This document shows, piece by piece, positions 1-13,300 of a stretch of DNA of 64,000 bases. The notes under the pieces were generated by a model. That model worked only from the letters and a program-made list of their open reading frames with translations. It was not told the origin of the DNA and ran no database searches. How positions within the stretch are numbered: the first letter of the stretch is position 1; every line of letters starts with the position of its first letter. The translations under genes were made by a program, and so were the position numbers. The DNA is from Ptychodera flava. Taxonomy: Eukaryota; Hemichordata; Enteropneusta; Ptychoderidae. The stretch lies in contig NC_091931.1 of the NCBI RefSeq assembly GCF_041260155.1, forward strand, positions 19,043,666 to 19,107,665. The letters are read 5' to 3'.

Positions 1-536
1 AATAAAGTAGTCCCAAGACGTGTTCGGTCTCAAAATTCAATGTGTTTGAACTCCGCTGAACTAGTATATAGCCTAGAGGTAATATTTATTTTTTATGAAC
101 TCGATTTTATGACCTTTTTGGAATGGTAGTAACGCGACAACCCGTGGTATGAAAAAAATTCACGTAATGTCTTTTGCCATCACGCCATTCAAAAAATGAA
201 TCTGTGTTTCTAGATTTACACAAGCACTTAAATACTCACCTGTTATACTACGGCCATGGAAATTATGGTGATTTCATAGGGCGTGTGGCTTTGTTGGAAC
301 TAACTGGTCTGATGTGGCAGGTATTTGATGATGGACAATGAGGGGAAATTCCCATTTGTCAACCTATTAGGCGAGGGATACATTCATTGCAGTTGTGATC
401 ACGCCCTGCGATTGTGATCTCTGAAGTGGTCTCTTGTATATGTATCAATGATTGGTATTGTGTACTTTCTCATTTAAATATTTAATATATCTATGCCTGT
501 AAAGATAAAGAATCTAAATTTGCACCATACATACAC
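1..536. other. No gene seen; palindromic kB-like site
   Basis: Unique-looking AT-rich sequence. GGGGAAATTCCC at 342-353 matches an NF-kB consensus, but it lies 12.6 kb from the first TRAF exon and may be chance. Confidence 0.3.
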
Positions 537-590
537 ACACACCACCACCACCACACACCCACACACACAGACACACACAGACACACACAG

Positions 591-627
<37 letters not shown>
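537..627. repeat. Compound (CA)n/(CAGA)n/(TA)n microsatellite
   Basis: Runs of CA and CCA, then (CAGACA)n, then (TA)n ending where a TIR element begins at 627. Confidence 0.9.
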
Positions 628-628
<1 letters not shown>

Positions 629-1313
629 CACGATTGGAACTAAATTGGGATAATTGGATTGGCAGAATTTCTCAAGAATTTTAGAAATTTCTCTAATTTT
701 ACACCATATTTGCTTACCATCTTTAAAATTTTATACACAATTTACGATGCTGTTGAAATCTTATGAGTAAGAATCAGTGCATGATAGTATCTAATGCAAT
801 ATTGTTCAAAACATATGAACAATATTCACATTTGAATGAAAATATGAGAGTTTGTCTGTAGTTTCTTCATTACTGAAACACTAGTAATAATGTCAGTTTG
901 TCATTTTTCCTCGACCAAAATGAAGCTTTTCGATTGATTTACAGTTAAGTCAGCCAGGGTCTTTTAAAGTGTGCCCTGACTCAATTTTATGTTTATGAAG
1001 CCTTAAATTCATGAAAAAGTCAGGGGCATTTCAAATGTGCCCTGACTCAAAATACGTCAATTAGAGAAATTTTAAGCATTTTGTCTCGTTTCTTCAGTAC
1101 ATTTACACAAAAATGAACTTATTTCATAAAAATGAATCCGATGAAAGAGGTATGCAATAATCGTTGTGTTTTCGTGTTTTGTCCGATGAGAACAATATTT
1201 CAAATTTTACACTATTTTATCATTTTGTAACATTTCAGCTGTAAAAATTTTGATTTCGTTACATTCTCTTAATAATTACTCTCATCCATTTTCCCAAATT
1301 AGTTCCAATCGTG

Positions 1314-1315
<2 letters not shown>
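627..1315. mobile_element. MITE family I, copy 1
   Basis: Terminal inverted repeats of about 34 bp (627-660 and 1282-1315) starting AACACGATTGGAACTAA, inserted within a (TA)n tract that flanks both ends, which suggests a TA target. Inside are two hairpins built on GTGCCCTGACTCAA (about 955-1050). No coding capacity. A 206-bp relative lies at 22652-22857. Confidence 0.75.
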
Positions 1316-1380
<65 letters not shown>

Positions 1381-1385
1381 ATATA
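1316..1385. repeat. (TA)n microsatellite
   Basis: Alternating TA directly after the MITE end; continuous in composition with the TA tract on its other side. Confidence 0.9.
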
Positions 1386-1505
1386 ATCTTCTTGCTTATT
1401 GCTTATTGCTTTATTCTTGAACTTAGTTTTGTAATCATTAATAATGTTCTGCTTATGGCGTCGAGCACTGTCATTTCACGCGAGATCATCTGTATACTCG
1501 GTGGG

Positions 1506-1562
<57 letters not shown>
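1506..1562. repeat. (GA)n microsatellite
   Basis: GAGA tract with occasional AA interruptions. Confidence 0.9.
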
Positions 1563-1563
<1 letters not shown>

Positions 1564-4500
1564 TATGCCACCACTAAACAATACTATTGAGTCCTAGCTG
1601 TTGTTTGTTAATCATAAAAAACAAAATTCAACGAAACGACCGCAATTTATCTACTTAAAGAGATTACATGATTTCGAAGGGGCAACACTTCCACAAAGCA
1701 GAGCATTCAGCATAACTATGTAGCCTCACTTTATGAATAGAGAATGTCCGAACCAGATTCAAACTTCTCGGCCATCCATGAATACTACAATACCATTTCA
1801 TCCAGTCATTTTATTATAGCATAAATAACAAAACAGAAAACACCGAATTCTTCTATTGACATTTAAGAGGATTTTTAATTTTCACCTGTTTATCAGAGTG
1901 ACTCTTGAAAAGTCAATCTTTGAACATGATTTTAGTGCTGACAAAAGAATAGCTCGCGCAACGCAACGTATGATATACTGGCTGATTATTCAGTGACTGA
2001 CAGTCAATCAAAGTATTTTAGCCCATTGGAACCTGTTGCGACAAAACATTTGCTATTGTTATAGTTACTTATTTTTCTTTAAGTACTGAAGAGGTCCTTA
2101 AAATATTGACATATACTCATCGCTTATTAGTTCGCTCATAAAAACTCCTGACGAGGGCGTGGTATGAGGCATTCCGCAGCGTTCACCTGAAGTGAGACAG
2201 GATGAGAGGCAATTGCTATTCGCGTGAGCAGTTGCTGGCAAACGGTATCTTGGCAGCTGCACAGCAATTTTTCTCGTGTGAATTTGTGGCGAAAGGGTAG
2301 GCGGTAATTTTTATGATAAGCAAGGGAGGATCATTTTCTCTTGCTGGACGGGTAAACTTGGAAAAACCCTGCTGACGGACAGGGAAATATTCGCTTGTTT
2401 GCGGGAGTTGAAGTTGCCTAGAGTGAGGATAAATCAAATATCGAGACAGCTAGAGGAGTGTTTGCATGATTTGCCTGTGACAGCGAAGAACCATCGAGGA
2501 TTTTTTTCTAAAGAATATAAAAATCGAGGTTTTAGCTAGGGAAGCGATTAACGGATTTTCCGCTTTCCGATGGCTCATTTGACGGGTTCTCTTTTGACAC
2601 GATTGCCAATATGAATTTACTTAACCAGCATATAGACATTAAAGGAGAGTTGTATACAGGAATTTGAGATGGAAATTTCACCAAAAAAGTGTCACTTCAA
2701 TGTACATGGCTGTCCATGGTGAATGTCAAGTTTTAACTTCCACATCAGTTTATACGTACCAAAGGGAGCTAAAATATAAATCAGCACTTTGTAAACACTG
2801 ACCCCTTAAGTGTATTGTTAAAATACACAGCATTGACTGTAACACCTACACTAAACACGCTTGCTGGCTGCTTTGACGATCGTCAACAAACGTGTCTCAA
2901 GTCAAATTGTTTTTTCTCACAATTCATTTGAATGTACCGTTGACGGAATGGGATTGTAATAATGGAGAAGGACCCGTGGTGCAAGCGACCCTTTTTATCT
3001 AAGGTCTCGCGATTCTACTCTTTTACCATATTTGCATTTCGGATCGGTCCACAGTTACTAAAAGGTATGTCTGTTTCATGATACTTACCTTAGATATACT
3101 TTACTCCGCGGACGTGCATGTACGTTTTTCCACTGGAATAAGAACTCTCTTGCTCAGAGGTGTTTTTTTTTGAATTCCATATGCCTGAATTAATACTTAC
3201 TTGATTTGATTCAATTTCACGTTTTTGTGACACATTATCATATTCGAATTGACTGTTCTATTGTCAAAGAATGTTCTCTGGCTATAAAAAAGGGATTGAT
3301 GAATGATAGGTGACATATAGATACCAGTGCGTCAAGCTATATCTAAATTATACCTGTTAATTTACGTCGCGTCTGTGTAAGATGGTCACCGACGTATTCG
3401 ATGTTCAAAATAGCAATTTAAGTTCATCGTACGCTGTTTTATCCTTCCACACCCACAATGCAGTGTCACGGAACCTTGTCATCCGAAAGTGTAGTGTGCA
3501 AAGAGCTAGGCGAGACCGCATGCCACCACAGGACAGCACACAATTGCCATTCACGCCATATTGTTTTATTATATGAGTCACTAGCCTGACATGGCAGGTC
3601 AGCTGTCATTGTATGTAAATTATTCACGTTTCTCGTAGTTGCAGATGACCTAAACTAGAAATTTGTCAAATCGCATGTCTGACATGTTGATTTATACTTT
3701 TATTAAAGTATAACCTGCAAGGTATGCGGCGGTTGAATTTTAGGTGACGTCAGAATTCTTAAAGTGCTGCATGACTGCCCTAGAATGGCAGGCATCAGCC
3801 TTGGACACCTTTCAAATCGTCAATGACAATTTTTCTTCACATACTGTTCAATATACGGTCGTTAGGTTACGTTATTATCTGTGTCGCCATATTGGGGTGA
3901 TTGCAGGGAGATAACTATAACAATGAGACTTTCTCAAATGATCTCATACTTTGGAAAGTTACAATAGACATCAGTGCTTAGTAAAGTCCTTTCATAAGTT
4001 CAAGCAAGTTCAATCAGCCTATATTAACGTAGTGGCTGAGAATATAAAATATAGGTCACTATGTGTACAAAGTAGTTAAAGTTGGTTTATGTTCGACGGT
4101 TTCTTGTATCAAAGGTGATATCTATTTTTGAATGAATGGCCAAACAGGGGCAAACACATAAAATGAAATATGTCTCTGTCCATACAAAATACGCAATAGT
4201 AGCGTTTACTTTGTATATAAGGATTAGACATAATAATAAGGCCATCACGGTTCTACACATAAAAACCAGATCAGACAGGAGAAGTTAATTTGAGTTTACA
4301 ATATTCAGTCCTTCGGTTTCCTCGAGGTCGCAACAATATCCGTAAGCATAGTATTTATAGTTTTCCATAAAGTGAGACGCTAAAGAATTAAAACCGGCGG
4401 GAAGATTGGCAAGCGGTCTTTATAAATGCACATGAAATGCAAACAACTCAAACAGCTGTCTTTTTATGACATTTTATATAGTTTTTAAATGCGTATGTGG

Positions 4501-4865
4501 ACCTGCAGCTGCAATCAGGATAAAAACTACGTCATCTTTTCGTCATAAGATATTTATTGAAGCAAAGCGTGAATGCGCACAAACTATGGCATTGTTATCG
4601 AGTTTATCGCCTTAAATAACGTCAAAATCATGGTAGCCGGGAAACACTGTATTAACAGTAAACAAAATTATACCGTTGATTTTCTTCGTAGCTTACGACT
4701 AAAAGGGACTCAAATTCAGTGCGTACAATGTAGGCCGTTGATGGTCAACATTTGACGCATGTTCACGGATTAAAGATGACAGTGACATACTTGTTTGAGA
4801 CTGTGAACAACTTTTCACAGAGACTCGCAATTCTATTTACTGCACATGCGCAATATACGCATGGC
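1563..4865. other. No gene or clear element seen
   Basis: Short open frames on both strands show no recognisable domain, and no splice-bounded conserved coding was found. Confidence 0.4.
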
Positions 4866-4910
4866 ATAGTCTGTCCTGACATGGCACCTGCCATATCAGG
4901 ACAGTACTAT
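4866..4910. repeat. Tight hairpin, 16-bp stem
   Basis: CTGTCCTGACATGGCA, a 2-nt CC loop, then TGCCATATCAGGACAG (4871-4904). One mismatch in 16, with ATAGT/ACTAT extending the arms. A related half site, CCTGACATGGCAGG, sits at about 3590. Confidence 0.7.
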
Positions 4911-7900
4911 ATCTGCAATGTGGGGAATACCAGCAATACCAAGTAACCAGTGTTATGACAGGAAACATACCAGACTATGACATTTAATCTGTGGAACTGA
5001 GTACATCGTTTACTTTGCGTGATATCCGGATGCCGGTAGAAAGACAAATGGGCTCTATTAATAACTTACATGAGGTTACCAGGAACTGTACACGTAATCT
5101 TTCGGGGTTTTATCCCTTGCGAAACCCCGCCAATTTCATCCTCTTTCTCTCCCAGCTGGACGATGTATTTCCTTTCATAATTCCGTGTCTGTAAATTCCA
5201 TCCAAAAACCGCAATTATATGAAGTAGGCGATTCAAGAAGATGTACTGCATTTCAAAATACTGAAAAACTAAGAAAAGAACCTCTCTTCAGTTCTAAAAT
5301 AAATGGATATTGTTTATCTATGTCTATGTACATCGTTTCACTAGTGAAAACTGGCAGCTTGCCATTGCACATAAGCATAGAGACATCCAGCTGTTTCTGT
5401 TGTTCTTTGAAAGTGAAAAATGATGTTTTAATAAGTTTTATCACTGTTACAATAGTTTGCATTTGATGTTCGAACAGCTTTTGAAGTTCGAGCGATACTG
5501 CAGTGATGGTGAACCTCTGCTTTTCAAAATTTGTCATTTCTAAAAATATATCTGCGATACTTGGACGACCCTTAATACGACATCACAACAGTAACAAGTA
5601 ACGATTGTTCAGCTGTCATGTAAGCAGCCTTTCAGTTTACATAAGAAACACGGGTATTGTTGAAGTTACTCTTGCATGCATTGGTTTGATTCTAATTTAA
5701 CTTCCCCCATGCTCGCTTGCATGAACATATGTTTGTCCCAATGACATCAAAATTAATATCGTTCATTGTAGAATGGATTGCCATGCTAAATATATACTAG
5801 TGCTTTATTTTCACGTTGTTTCCCTCAAGAGCTGAGTAATTTGACTTAGTGCACCTAGTTCTTAGCAACAACAGAGCCTTACGAACGCGTGACTTGTTTT
5901 GACAGTTCCCAAAAGGAACAAGTATTATAATAGATGTGATAAGGTAATGGGTCTACATGAAGATAAAGTAGTGAGCTTATGGGTATGAGGATAAAGTAGA
6001 GAGTTTTAAACAGGTCACACTCTGAATCAGTTCATATAATCATTCTATCTGTAACAAGGAGCAATTTATATGAAAAGAAAATATTATGGCCGAATTGTGG
6101 CAAAAGCTAATGGAACACTGCCACAAATTCATATTATGAATAGTCAAATTATATGTGAGATGTTAAAGCGACAAGGCGAGGCGTTGTAGATTGTATGCAC
6201 TTACTACTTTCAGAAATCAGTTTTCACAAGCGGAAGTCAGAATATGAACATTTCTGCTGTATGCCGACAGAAATCAGCCATCGATTGATGACTCACTTTG
6301 ACCCAAAACGTAATATAAATTTAAACAAACTTGTACTGTCAGCATTATTTAGCCGATAACGATGGTGGCGAAAGCTCATAGAATGTTTGCAATTATTTCG
6401 CTCTGTAGTTAATAGCTTCCTATATTTCGTCATGTTGGCGTGGGATTCAGCGTCTTTCTGAACTATGCGTTGTGCATGGTTGCAATCCTGTATAGTATAG
6501 AATTATCATTTGCAAGGGGAAGTTTCTGAACCTTAACTGTTCTCATTTGCAGATTCAATTAAAAGCCGAATCGCAAACTGTAAAATTTCAGTGCGTTTGG
6601 TGATTACTCAAGATAGAATTTTCGTGCTGCAATATTTATAATTCGTACGATGAAGACACAACGATGGCTATGCGATTTTCTAATTTAGCCTTGCCTTTCA
6701 TTCCATTTCAGATGGTCTAGGATGACTTCGGAAGAAATTATCGGATACAAAATGTGGTGATCCTGCGCAAATTATTTAAGTACAAATTGACATCAAATCT
6801 CTCGAGATGTCAGAAGGAATTATTGAAGGTGTAACTTAAAGGTGTGGAATGACGCGAAACGGGTGACTGAAATTTACAACAATGGAAAAACTCCAGCGAA
6901 AAGTGAACATTGAAACAATTAATGGATGCCTGTTTGGAAAACAAGCATTACCTGAATGGAGATCTGCAATCTTTGGAAATTGTTGTATCAAATGGCGATG
7001 AATATAATAATATGGATGTACCCAAGATATGTGTAATTTAGAGGAAATTAGGATCCAGATTTCCAGTTTTGCAAGATGGAGAAAACCAAACGAACTCAGG
7101 TAGAGCAAATACATTAATTTTCCTTTCTAGTATACTACTTTCACAGATAGCTGACAAAATTAATAACATATTTCACAGGTGATGTTACAGGTATCAGTGA
7201 ACACTTTACACGCCCGTGTCCGTAGCCGAAATCAATCGCATAGTTTACCAGACTGTATAGGCGCTATGATTTTTTCGATTTCCATACCGTAGAAATTAAC
7301 CACGGTCAAATATAGCAACGTACCTTTACTTAAATAAATTGTTAACTAGCTGCTTTGCGTAAAGCTTGTAGTTTTGCATGGCAAGTAACCGCCTACAGTT
7401 TTACAATATTGCTTGGTTAGCACCGTATTTCAATAACAAAGTAGAACTGTTCAAGCGACAACTGTTCCATTAGACGTATACCATTTGGACATAAATTTGT
7501 GTCCTAAACCCAGCGTCGCTCACGTTGATTGGTAGGTCTTATCTGCGTTCATTCATTGCTGCCTTTATGTCCTCAAGTCTCAATATTTACTGTTCCGGTG
7601 TCGGTTACAATTCCGCCCGGATGGAATTGAGCCCGTCCAGTAGAGACTACGTAATGTACATAAAAAAATAAAAGGTATCAAACGCGCGCACTTTTCTGAT
7701 ACAGACGGTCGACGGTTTAAACAAGTAAAAGTTCTGCCGAGGTATGTCAAACTTTCTTTTTTTTCGGACAGAAGTAGTAGTCTGGGATAATCATTCAAGT
7801 TGTGACATGCAAAATTCGACAGTCATGCAGGCGTTATGAAACCTACTCGGTGATCGTAGCGTTGTCTGGATAATTGAAGAAAGGGAATTCGAGGCCGAAG

Positions 7901-7926
7901 GCCCGAACCTCGTCAGTAGCTAATAA
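4911..7926. other. No gene or clear element seen
   Basis: Only short unrelated open frames. No repeat structure above background was noticed. Confidence 0.4.
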
Positions 7927-8276
7927 AATGGATGATTTGATACGACAAATCGGCGCGAAGTCCAAAACCAAAAATAATAAAACATTCACCGTCAAGTAAT
8001 TCTCAGCATTCACGTTACCAGTCTGCTTTCGAGGTGTAATTCACTTCAAGAATCTTTTGCACTTGAACGATTGCAAAAGACGGACTGGTAATGTGAATGC
8101 GGAGAATTGCCTGACAGAGAATTTTCACCTGATTTGAAATATATCAGTCAAATTCAGTTACCATAGTTCAGTTTTGAACTTTTGAAGGTATTTTCGAGTG
8201 GCCAATATTATGTTTTGAGGGTCTTCATTTTATTATTTTTTGGACTTGTCGCCTATTTGTCGTGTCAAACCGTTCA
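7927..8276. mobile_element. Foldback MITE, about 350 bp
   Basis: Outer arms 7927-7982 and 8226-8276 (GATTTGATACGACAAATC against the inverted GGTTTGACACGACAAATA, then AAGTCCAAAA and an AATAATAAAA-type run). Inner arms 8002-8027 and 8082-8106 (CATTCACGTTACCAGTC). The whole segment is an imperfect palindrome. Confidence 0.72.
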
Positions 8277-8975
8277 TTGTTTTTAGTTACCACTGAGCTT
8301 CGACCTGCCGCCCCACACTCCCGGCCTATGATCGAATATCCAAGCAACGCGGTGGAGAGCACAGTATTGCGAACGACGGACAACAAAGACAGTGTATAGC
8401 TTTCCTAGCCTCATGGCCATTCTTTTGTTCTTCCGTTACAGTCTGTTCGCTACTGATTTGGTGTTTCGATATTGTACTTTGCTACTTTTGACTCCAAACA
8501 GGTTTATTCCCATACACAATTATTGAAGATCTCTTCAACAGGCAAAAACAACTGTCCGCCCCTCCCGCGCCGTAGCTCTTTACGACAGCGACCATGCGAT
8601 GTAACTCGAAAACTAAAAGGCGGATTATCATGGCCTTTGCACACCTAGTAACGTAAAAATGCTATTCGGAGGGCTTTAAGGGTGAAAACCACACATAATT
8701 AAAACATGAAGACACCTCGCAAGGCGAGATTTGAAATTTACAAGTGGAAATGGAGTTTTCTGGCGACATCTGAGTGTAAATTCTACTGAGAACTCAGTGT
8801 AATTTGGCTCCGGTAATGAGAATGTACTAAGTACTGAAGACTAAACTCATAGACCAAATAACAGCCAGTTTCATGTCTGTTTGGTTTTTGTTATAAAACA
8901 GTTTAAGACCAACAAACTATTGCACCATGTCCTCACAATGTTCAGCCTCATCCTCAGTGTTTAATACTGCAACTG

Positions 8976-9164
8976 TTACCGGGAACTGTTACTAGTCACA
9001 GTATCACCAAGTTTCAGGGCATCTGTTGCTTTCTCAAGTTTGATACGGAGAGCTTCCAATTGTGTTTGCGTGGCACAGACAGTTTCATGTACTGCATCCT
9101 GATTATCAGCAGCTGCTCTTGGTACATTTAGCATTTCCTCTACGCATGACAATAAATGGTGCAA
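8976..9164 (-). CDS. Possible terminal exon of an unidentified helical protein
   Basis: A 62-codon minus-strand frame ending in TAA. It includes MLNVPRAAADNQDAVHET and TQLEALRIKLEKATDAL, an amphipathic helix with codon use that looks coding. An AG followed by AGGAAATG on the minus strand could be an acceptor (about 9140). I do not recognise the family, and no partner exon was found. It may be a chance frame. Confidence 0.25.
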   Translation of the reverse strand: MHHLLSCVEEMLNVPRAAADNQDAVHETVCATQTQLEALRIKLEKATDALKLGDTVTSNSSR

Positions 9165-10906
9165 AGGTTGACATATCTTCCATGTCGAGTATTCATGGAA
9201 TAGGCAGTGAAGCAGTGGAAAGAGGTGAAAGGTAAAACTGCCAACATATGATAAATTTCACAATGCGTAGAGTATTCGAAATCTGAAAGGAGAAAATTTA
9301 TATCATTAGTCCTATCAAGTTCAACCAAACAGCACGTCTACAATTTTAAAGCATTGATCGATAATAACACAACTTAATCAAATGATAAACACAGAAAAAT
9401 TCTTATCATATGACTATACGGACCGTACTGCCAGCAGAGTACGGCCCTGTCTTGCGTCGTGAATATCTCATCTAATAGACCACATTATTTGGAGTCGATG
9501 ATTTGTCAGGATGATTCACTCGTAAAATTATAAATTGGTTCCGGGCTACTTGGCATCAGACGAGTTTGTATCCGGTGAGTTGGTTTTGGGTGGATTGGAA
9601 TGTGAATACAACTGAATTTGACTGAATTTGAGCACGGTCAGACCACCCGAAGTGACTCAAAGTATTAGTAAAATGGTCAAATGGTTGATAATAATTGATT
9701 GTTTTAAACTTAAGGGGTATATGCAATACAAATAGCTGATTCCTGCCTGTATAATCTCAAAAATTCAAGATTTTAAAGAATGTTGCAGTTTTTTCACACA
9801 TTTGCGTTCTAATGTTATTTTGTTTTTTTGCAAACTAATCTGAAGAATTGTTTTGATTTTAATTTTTTCTGTTTTGACCATCCCCTCCCAAGATCTAATT
9901 GTCCGTCCCTTACTCCCAAACTTATGAATACAGTTGTGGTTCAGGAAGGAAAAAGGTGAAAAAGGTATTCGTCACCGGTGATCTAACGCGTATTTAGAGT
10001 GGTTGCGAAATGCTCACTACTGAGCTGTCAACATGGCTTCTTGTCAAGGGAGTTTTAAATTTACTACGAGCAAACTGCACATATAGAGGAGTGTTTCCGG
10101 TGTGTAAATAATCTCAAACCATTCACATAGAGTCAAGGCTTCAAACGTGTAATCATGGTCTTTGTGGAGGGACCATGGTAAAATCAGGTAGTTTCAATCG
10201 TGAAAATGCTGCCCCAGATTAAATTTAACCCAAATTAAAATTTTGCATTTTGGATTACCTTGCTTTGTTTCGCTAATTAGAGTTGTAGTGTTGGAGAGAA
10301 ATTCCATTTTTTATTTACTTCTAGCCGCTACAGCTTGTGCCAACTTTATCGCCCTACCATACTTTATCCCACCTGTAGCAATTGAATAGTATGCCACGTA
10401 ACCAGATATGTGTGTGTAATTGCTGTTTACATGCAGTCGACTGTGCCTGTACATTAGAACCAATATTTCACTGTCACACTCTTTCACCTTGACCAATTTC
10501 GTGGTGTATGCATGTGTTGTTTTCTGTGACCGGAGATAACAACCTATATGATTGTGTGACCACCATACACATTCTTACTGCTACAGTAGTGTCGCATCTA
10601 ATTATTTACATGCATTATCAGTCCGGGCCATTTCCAAAATTGGCGACGCTATACAATAATAGTTTTTTCCAATCATTAGCCAATCAGCAGCCAGCGCGCC
10701 ATCGATAAAAATTGACACAAACAGCTCCAACTTCCACAAGCGTCCATGGTTACGTAGGCCATAGTGTATTGAACTCAAAAGGTATAAACAATTATAAACG
10801 TAATATAAACGGTAAAGAAGTGGAAGTTGTTGAGAATACAAATATCTGGGTTCTATGTTGTACAATAAGTTGCATTAGGAGGATAACATTAGTATGATTT
10901 TAAAAT
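9165..10906. other. No gene seen; one hairpin motif
   Basis: A GGTCTTTGTGGAGGGACC hairpin lies at about 10160-10178 and recurs at 63879-63909. Otherwise nothing supported. Confidence 0.4.
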
Positions 10907-11310
10907 GCCAACAGCGTTTGTTCTTCTTGAGGAAGTTGAATTGTTTCAAAGGTGACAGAAAGATGCTGGGGCTTTTTTCACAGATCATGTGATAAAAGTA
11001 TCTTAGGTTTTCCACACATTTGCTGGTTTGGAAACCCCCCGCACAGTTCAAGAACAAACTTGTTAGAATAGTAAACATCTGTAGTAAAAGTATCGGAGCA
11101 CAACAAACCAGTCTTAGTACATCGTACAATAGACAAGTTTTAAACAAGGCCAATTCTATTATAAGAAACCATCACCGCCCTCTTTAAAAGGAATTTAATA
11201 TTTTACCATCTCGTCTGCGTTATATGATCCTAAAAAGTAGAACAAATAGATCAAAACATTCGTTCATTCCCTCTGCAATTTTAGTACTGAAGAAAAAGAG
11301 AAACTACTCA
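10907..11310 (+). mobile_element. LINE 3' fragment (end of reverse-transcriptase ORF)
   Basis: Reads CQQRLFFLRKLNCF, LVRIVNICSKSIGAQQ, LNKANSIIRNHH and FNILPSRLRYMILKSRTNR, the conserved tail of CR1/L2/Rex-type non-LTR retrotransposon ORFs (typically LPSGRRYR...RTxRxxNSFFP). Two adjacent stops at about 10990 and one after HHRPL show it is dead. A simple tail of TATTGTATTGTATCG type lies at 11450-11470. Confidence 0.7.
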
Positions 11311-11471
11311 TCTTTGCTTTTAATGTGTTCTATCGACCACTTTTTTATTACTGTTCAGCCCCCTTTCCTGTTTTTATGTATATCTTTTGTAACTTTTAAC
11401 CTGACCGCTGTCGCTCAAAGCATTGCCCACATTTTCGCGATAATAACTATTGTATTGTATCGTATTGTATA

Positions 11472-12867
11472 AACTTCTCCGCTGCATCATTCACATAAGT
11501 TATTCGTGTATTATCGTGGATCCGTGTCAATATTATTGTCAGTTGTGAAAGGGGGTTTTGCCGAAACACTTGGCGTTGCATATTTCATGGGAATACGGAT
11601 GTCTTCTGTGAAATAGCAATTAATCGCGTCGTGATTTGTCACAATCTCGAACAGTTGAGGTGGCCAGTCTGTCAACACACATTTTTTAAATCGCGTAACA
11701 TTTTTATTATGGATCAGAAAACCAAACCGTATATATTGCCTTGATGCCCGGACTCTGGCCTGAAGTCCTGCGAAATATGAATCGCGTACCTACTCAGATC
11801 GTTCAGAAAACCTCATTTTATAGGAGATGGCAGCTATCAAATATTGTACGCGAGAGAAACGAAGGAAATCAGGCAAAGGATAATAGAAATGAATCGTAAA
11901 TATCTTGGTTGCTGCTTTGTTTGATGGTCTTATTATTGTAAAAGTGTTCTTGGAGAACAATAGGCCCATGTTCATCATGAAAGAAGTGCGAAGTTTATTA
12001 TTTTACGGTCCACACGAGGGCCGAAAGCGATTCATACAGTGTTGGCGAACCTGCAGTGACTGCAATCTTATCGATGACGTAATTCGATCATTGATTGGCT
12101 AATCGTTGAAATAATATTATAGTGTAGCGTCGCCAATTTAGGAAATGACCCAAACTAATTATAGGTGATCGCATATCTTAAAACATTTTGACATTTGGCA
12201 TTTTATGAGTACTTGACCAGTACAGTATCTCGTGATGAAGTGCGTCACAACGATAAGTCAGTCTGAACTGATTAGTGAGATTATGGGCGCCTCCTTGACC
12301 AGTACAAATATTTTGCAAATACTTGAATTGCGAGAATATCTTCTCTATAGCTCATACAGTAGTCTTAAATTGTCATGAGATGTCGGAAAAAGTGCCTTTT
12401 TTAAAAGCCGATAACAATAAATATTCAATTTAATCTTCATTGAAAATTAGTTACAATTATCGTGAAAATGAAAATGGCAATCGTTGTAGCTTAATTTAAC
12501 TACATGGCAGTAACTTTAATTGATGTTGGCAACACACACCTATTTCCCAATTGTTAAGTCTGCATTACATCTACAAGACCTGTCCGAACACTACTTGAAC
12601 TTTTATTGTAATTGCTATCGTCCGAATAGACAATAGCATTTTGCGATGAGAATAATTTAACGGTTCTCAAAATTTCTGTAACTCCCCGACCCTCGGAAAC
12701 ATTTGCGAGTTGTTTTTTATTGTTGCTTTTGCAAATGATCTAAATAGTAGACTTTGCTTGTATTATTTACAATTTTAAGATCTGCTGTGAATTTTGGTAT
12801 TGCTCTGGATGTTTCATGATGCTGCATTAAATGATTTCTTAGAAAACTGTACAATTGTAAGTATTAA

Positions 12868-12870
<3 letters not shown>
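11472..12870. other. No gene seen; upstream flank of TRAF copy A
   Basis: AT-rich. Probably holds the promoter and any 5'-UTR exon of copy A, but no element could be singled out. Confidence 0.35.

Positions 12871-12936
<66 letters not shown>
12871..12936. repeat. (CT)33 microsatellite before TRAF copy A
   Basis: A pure CT run of 66 bp ending 43 bp before ATG 12980 and 39 bp before a possible AG acceptor, so it could act as an oversized polypyrimidine tract. Confidence 0.9.
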
Positions 12937-12939
<3 letters not shown>

Positions 12940-12979
12940 ATAGTTGTGAAGTTTTCAGTGCTTCTTTATTCATCAGAAG

Positions 12980-13140
12980 ATGGCTGTAGCTCATTCAACA
13001 ATGGGATTTCCCTGTGAGATCTTCACTGATCACTTTCACGATAAGCATAAGTGCAATTACTGCAGCAAAGGATTGCGGGATCCCGTTCAGACGATATGCG
13101 GGCACAGGTACTGCGGTTCTTGTCATGAGGAGCTGACTGG
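12980..13140 (+). CDS. TRAF2-like: TRAF copy A exon 1: RING N-terminal half
   Basis: ATG at 12980, 161 nt, ending in phase 2 before GTGAGT. It encodes CNYC, then [11 protein letters not shown], which are six of the eight C3HC4 RING ligands; the remaining C-x2-C is in exon 2, as in copy B. An AG at 12975-12976 behind a pyrimidine-rich stretch could be the acceptor of a 5'-UTR intron, in which case the transcription start lies further upstream. Confidence 0.88.
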
Positions 13141-13239
13141 GTGAGTGTTAAATGACAGCAGTTTATCTGATGCCTTTCTAAGATCGCTAAACGTCATCGT
13201 CGTCTTTAAAGCGGGTATGTTTTAGTTGCGTTATTTAAC

Positions 13240-13300
<61 letters not shown>

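Noticed and set aside
342-353. GGGGAAATTCCC as an NF-kB site controlling the TRAF cluster
   Set aside because: 12.6 kb from the first exon with no supporting cluster of sites; a chance occurrence is likely.
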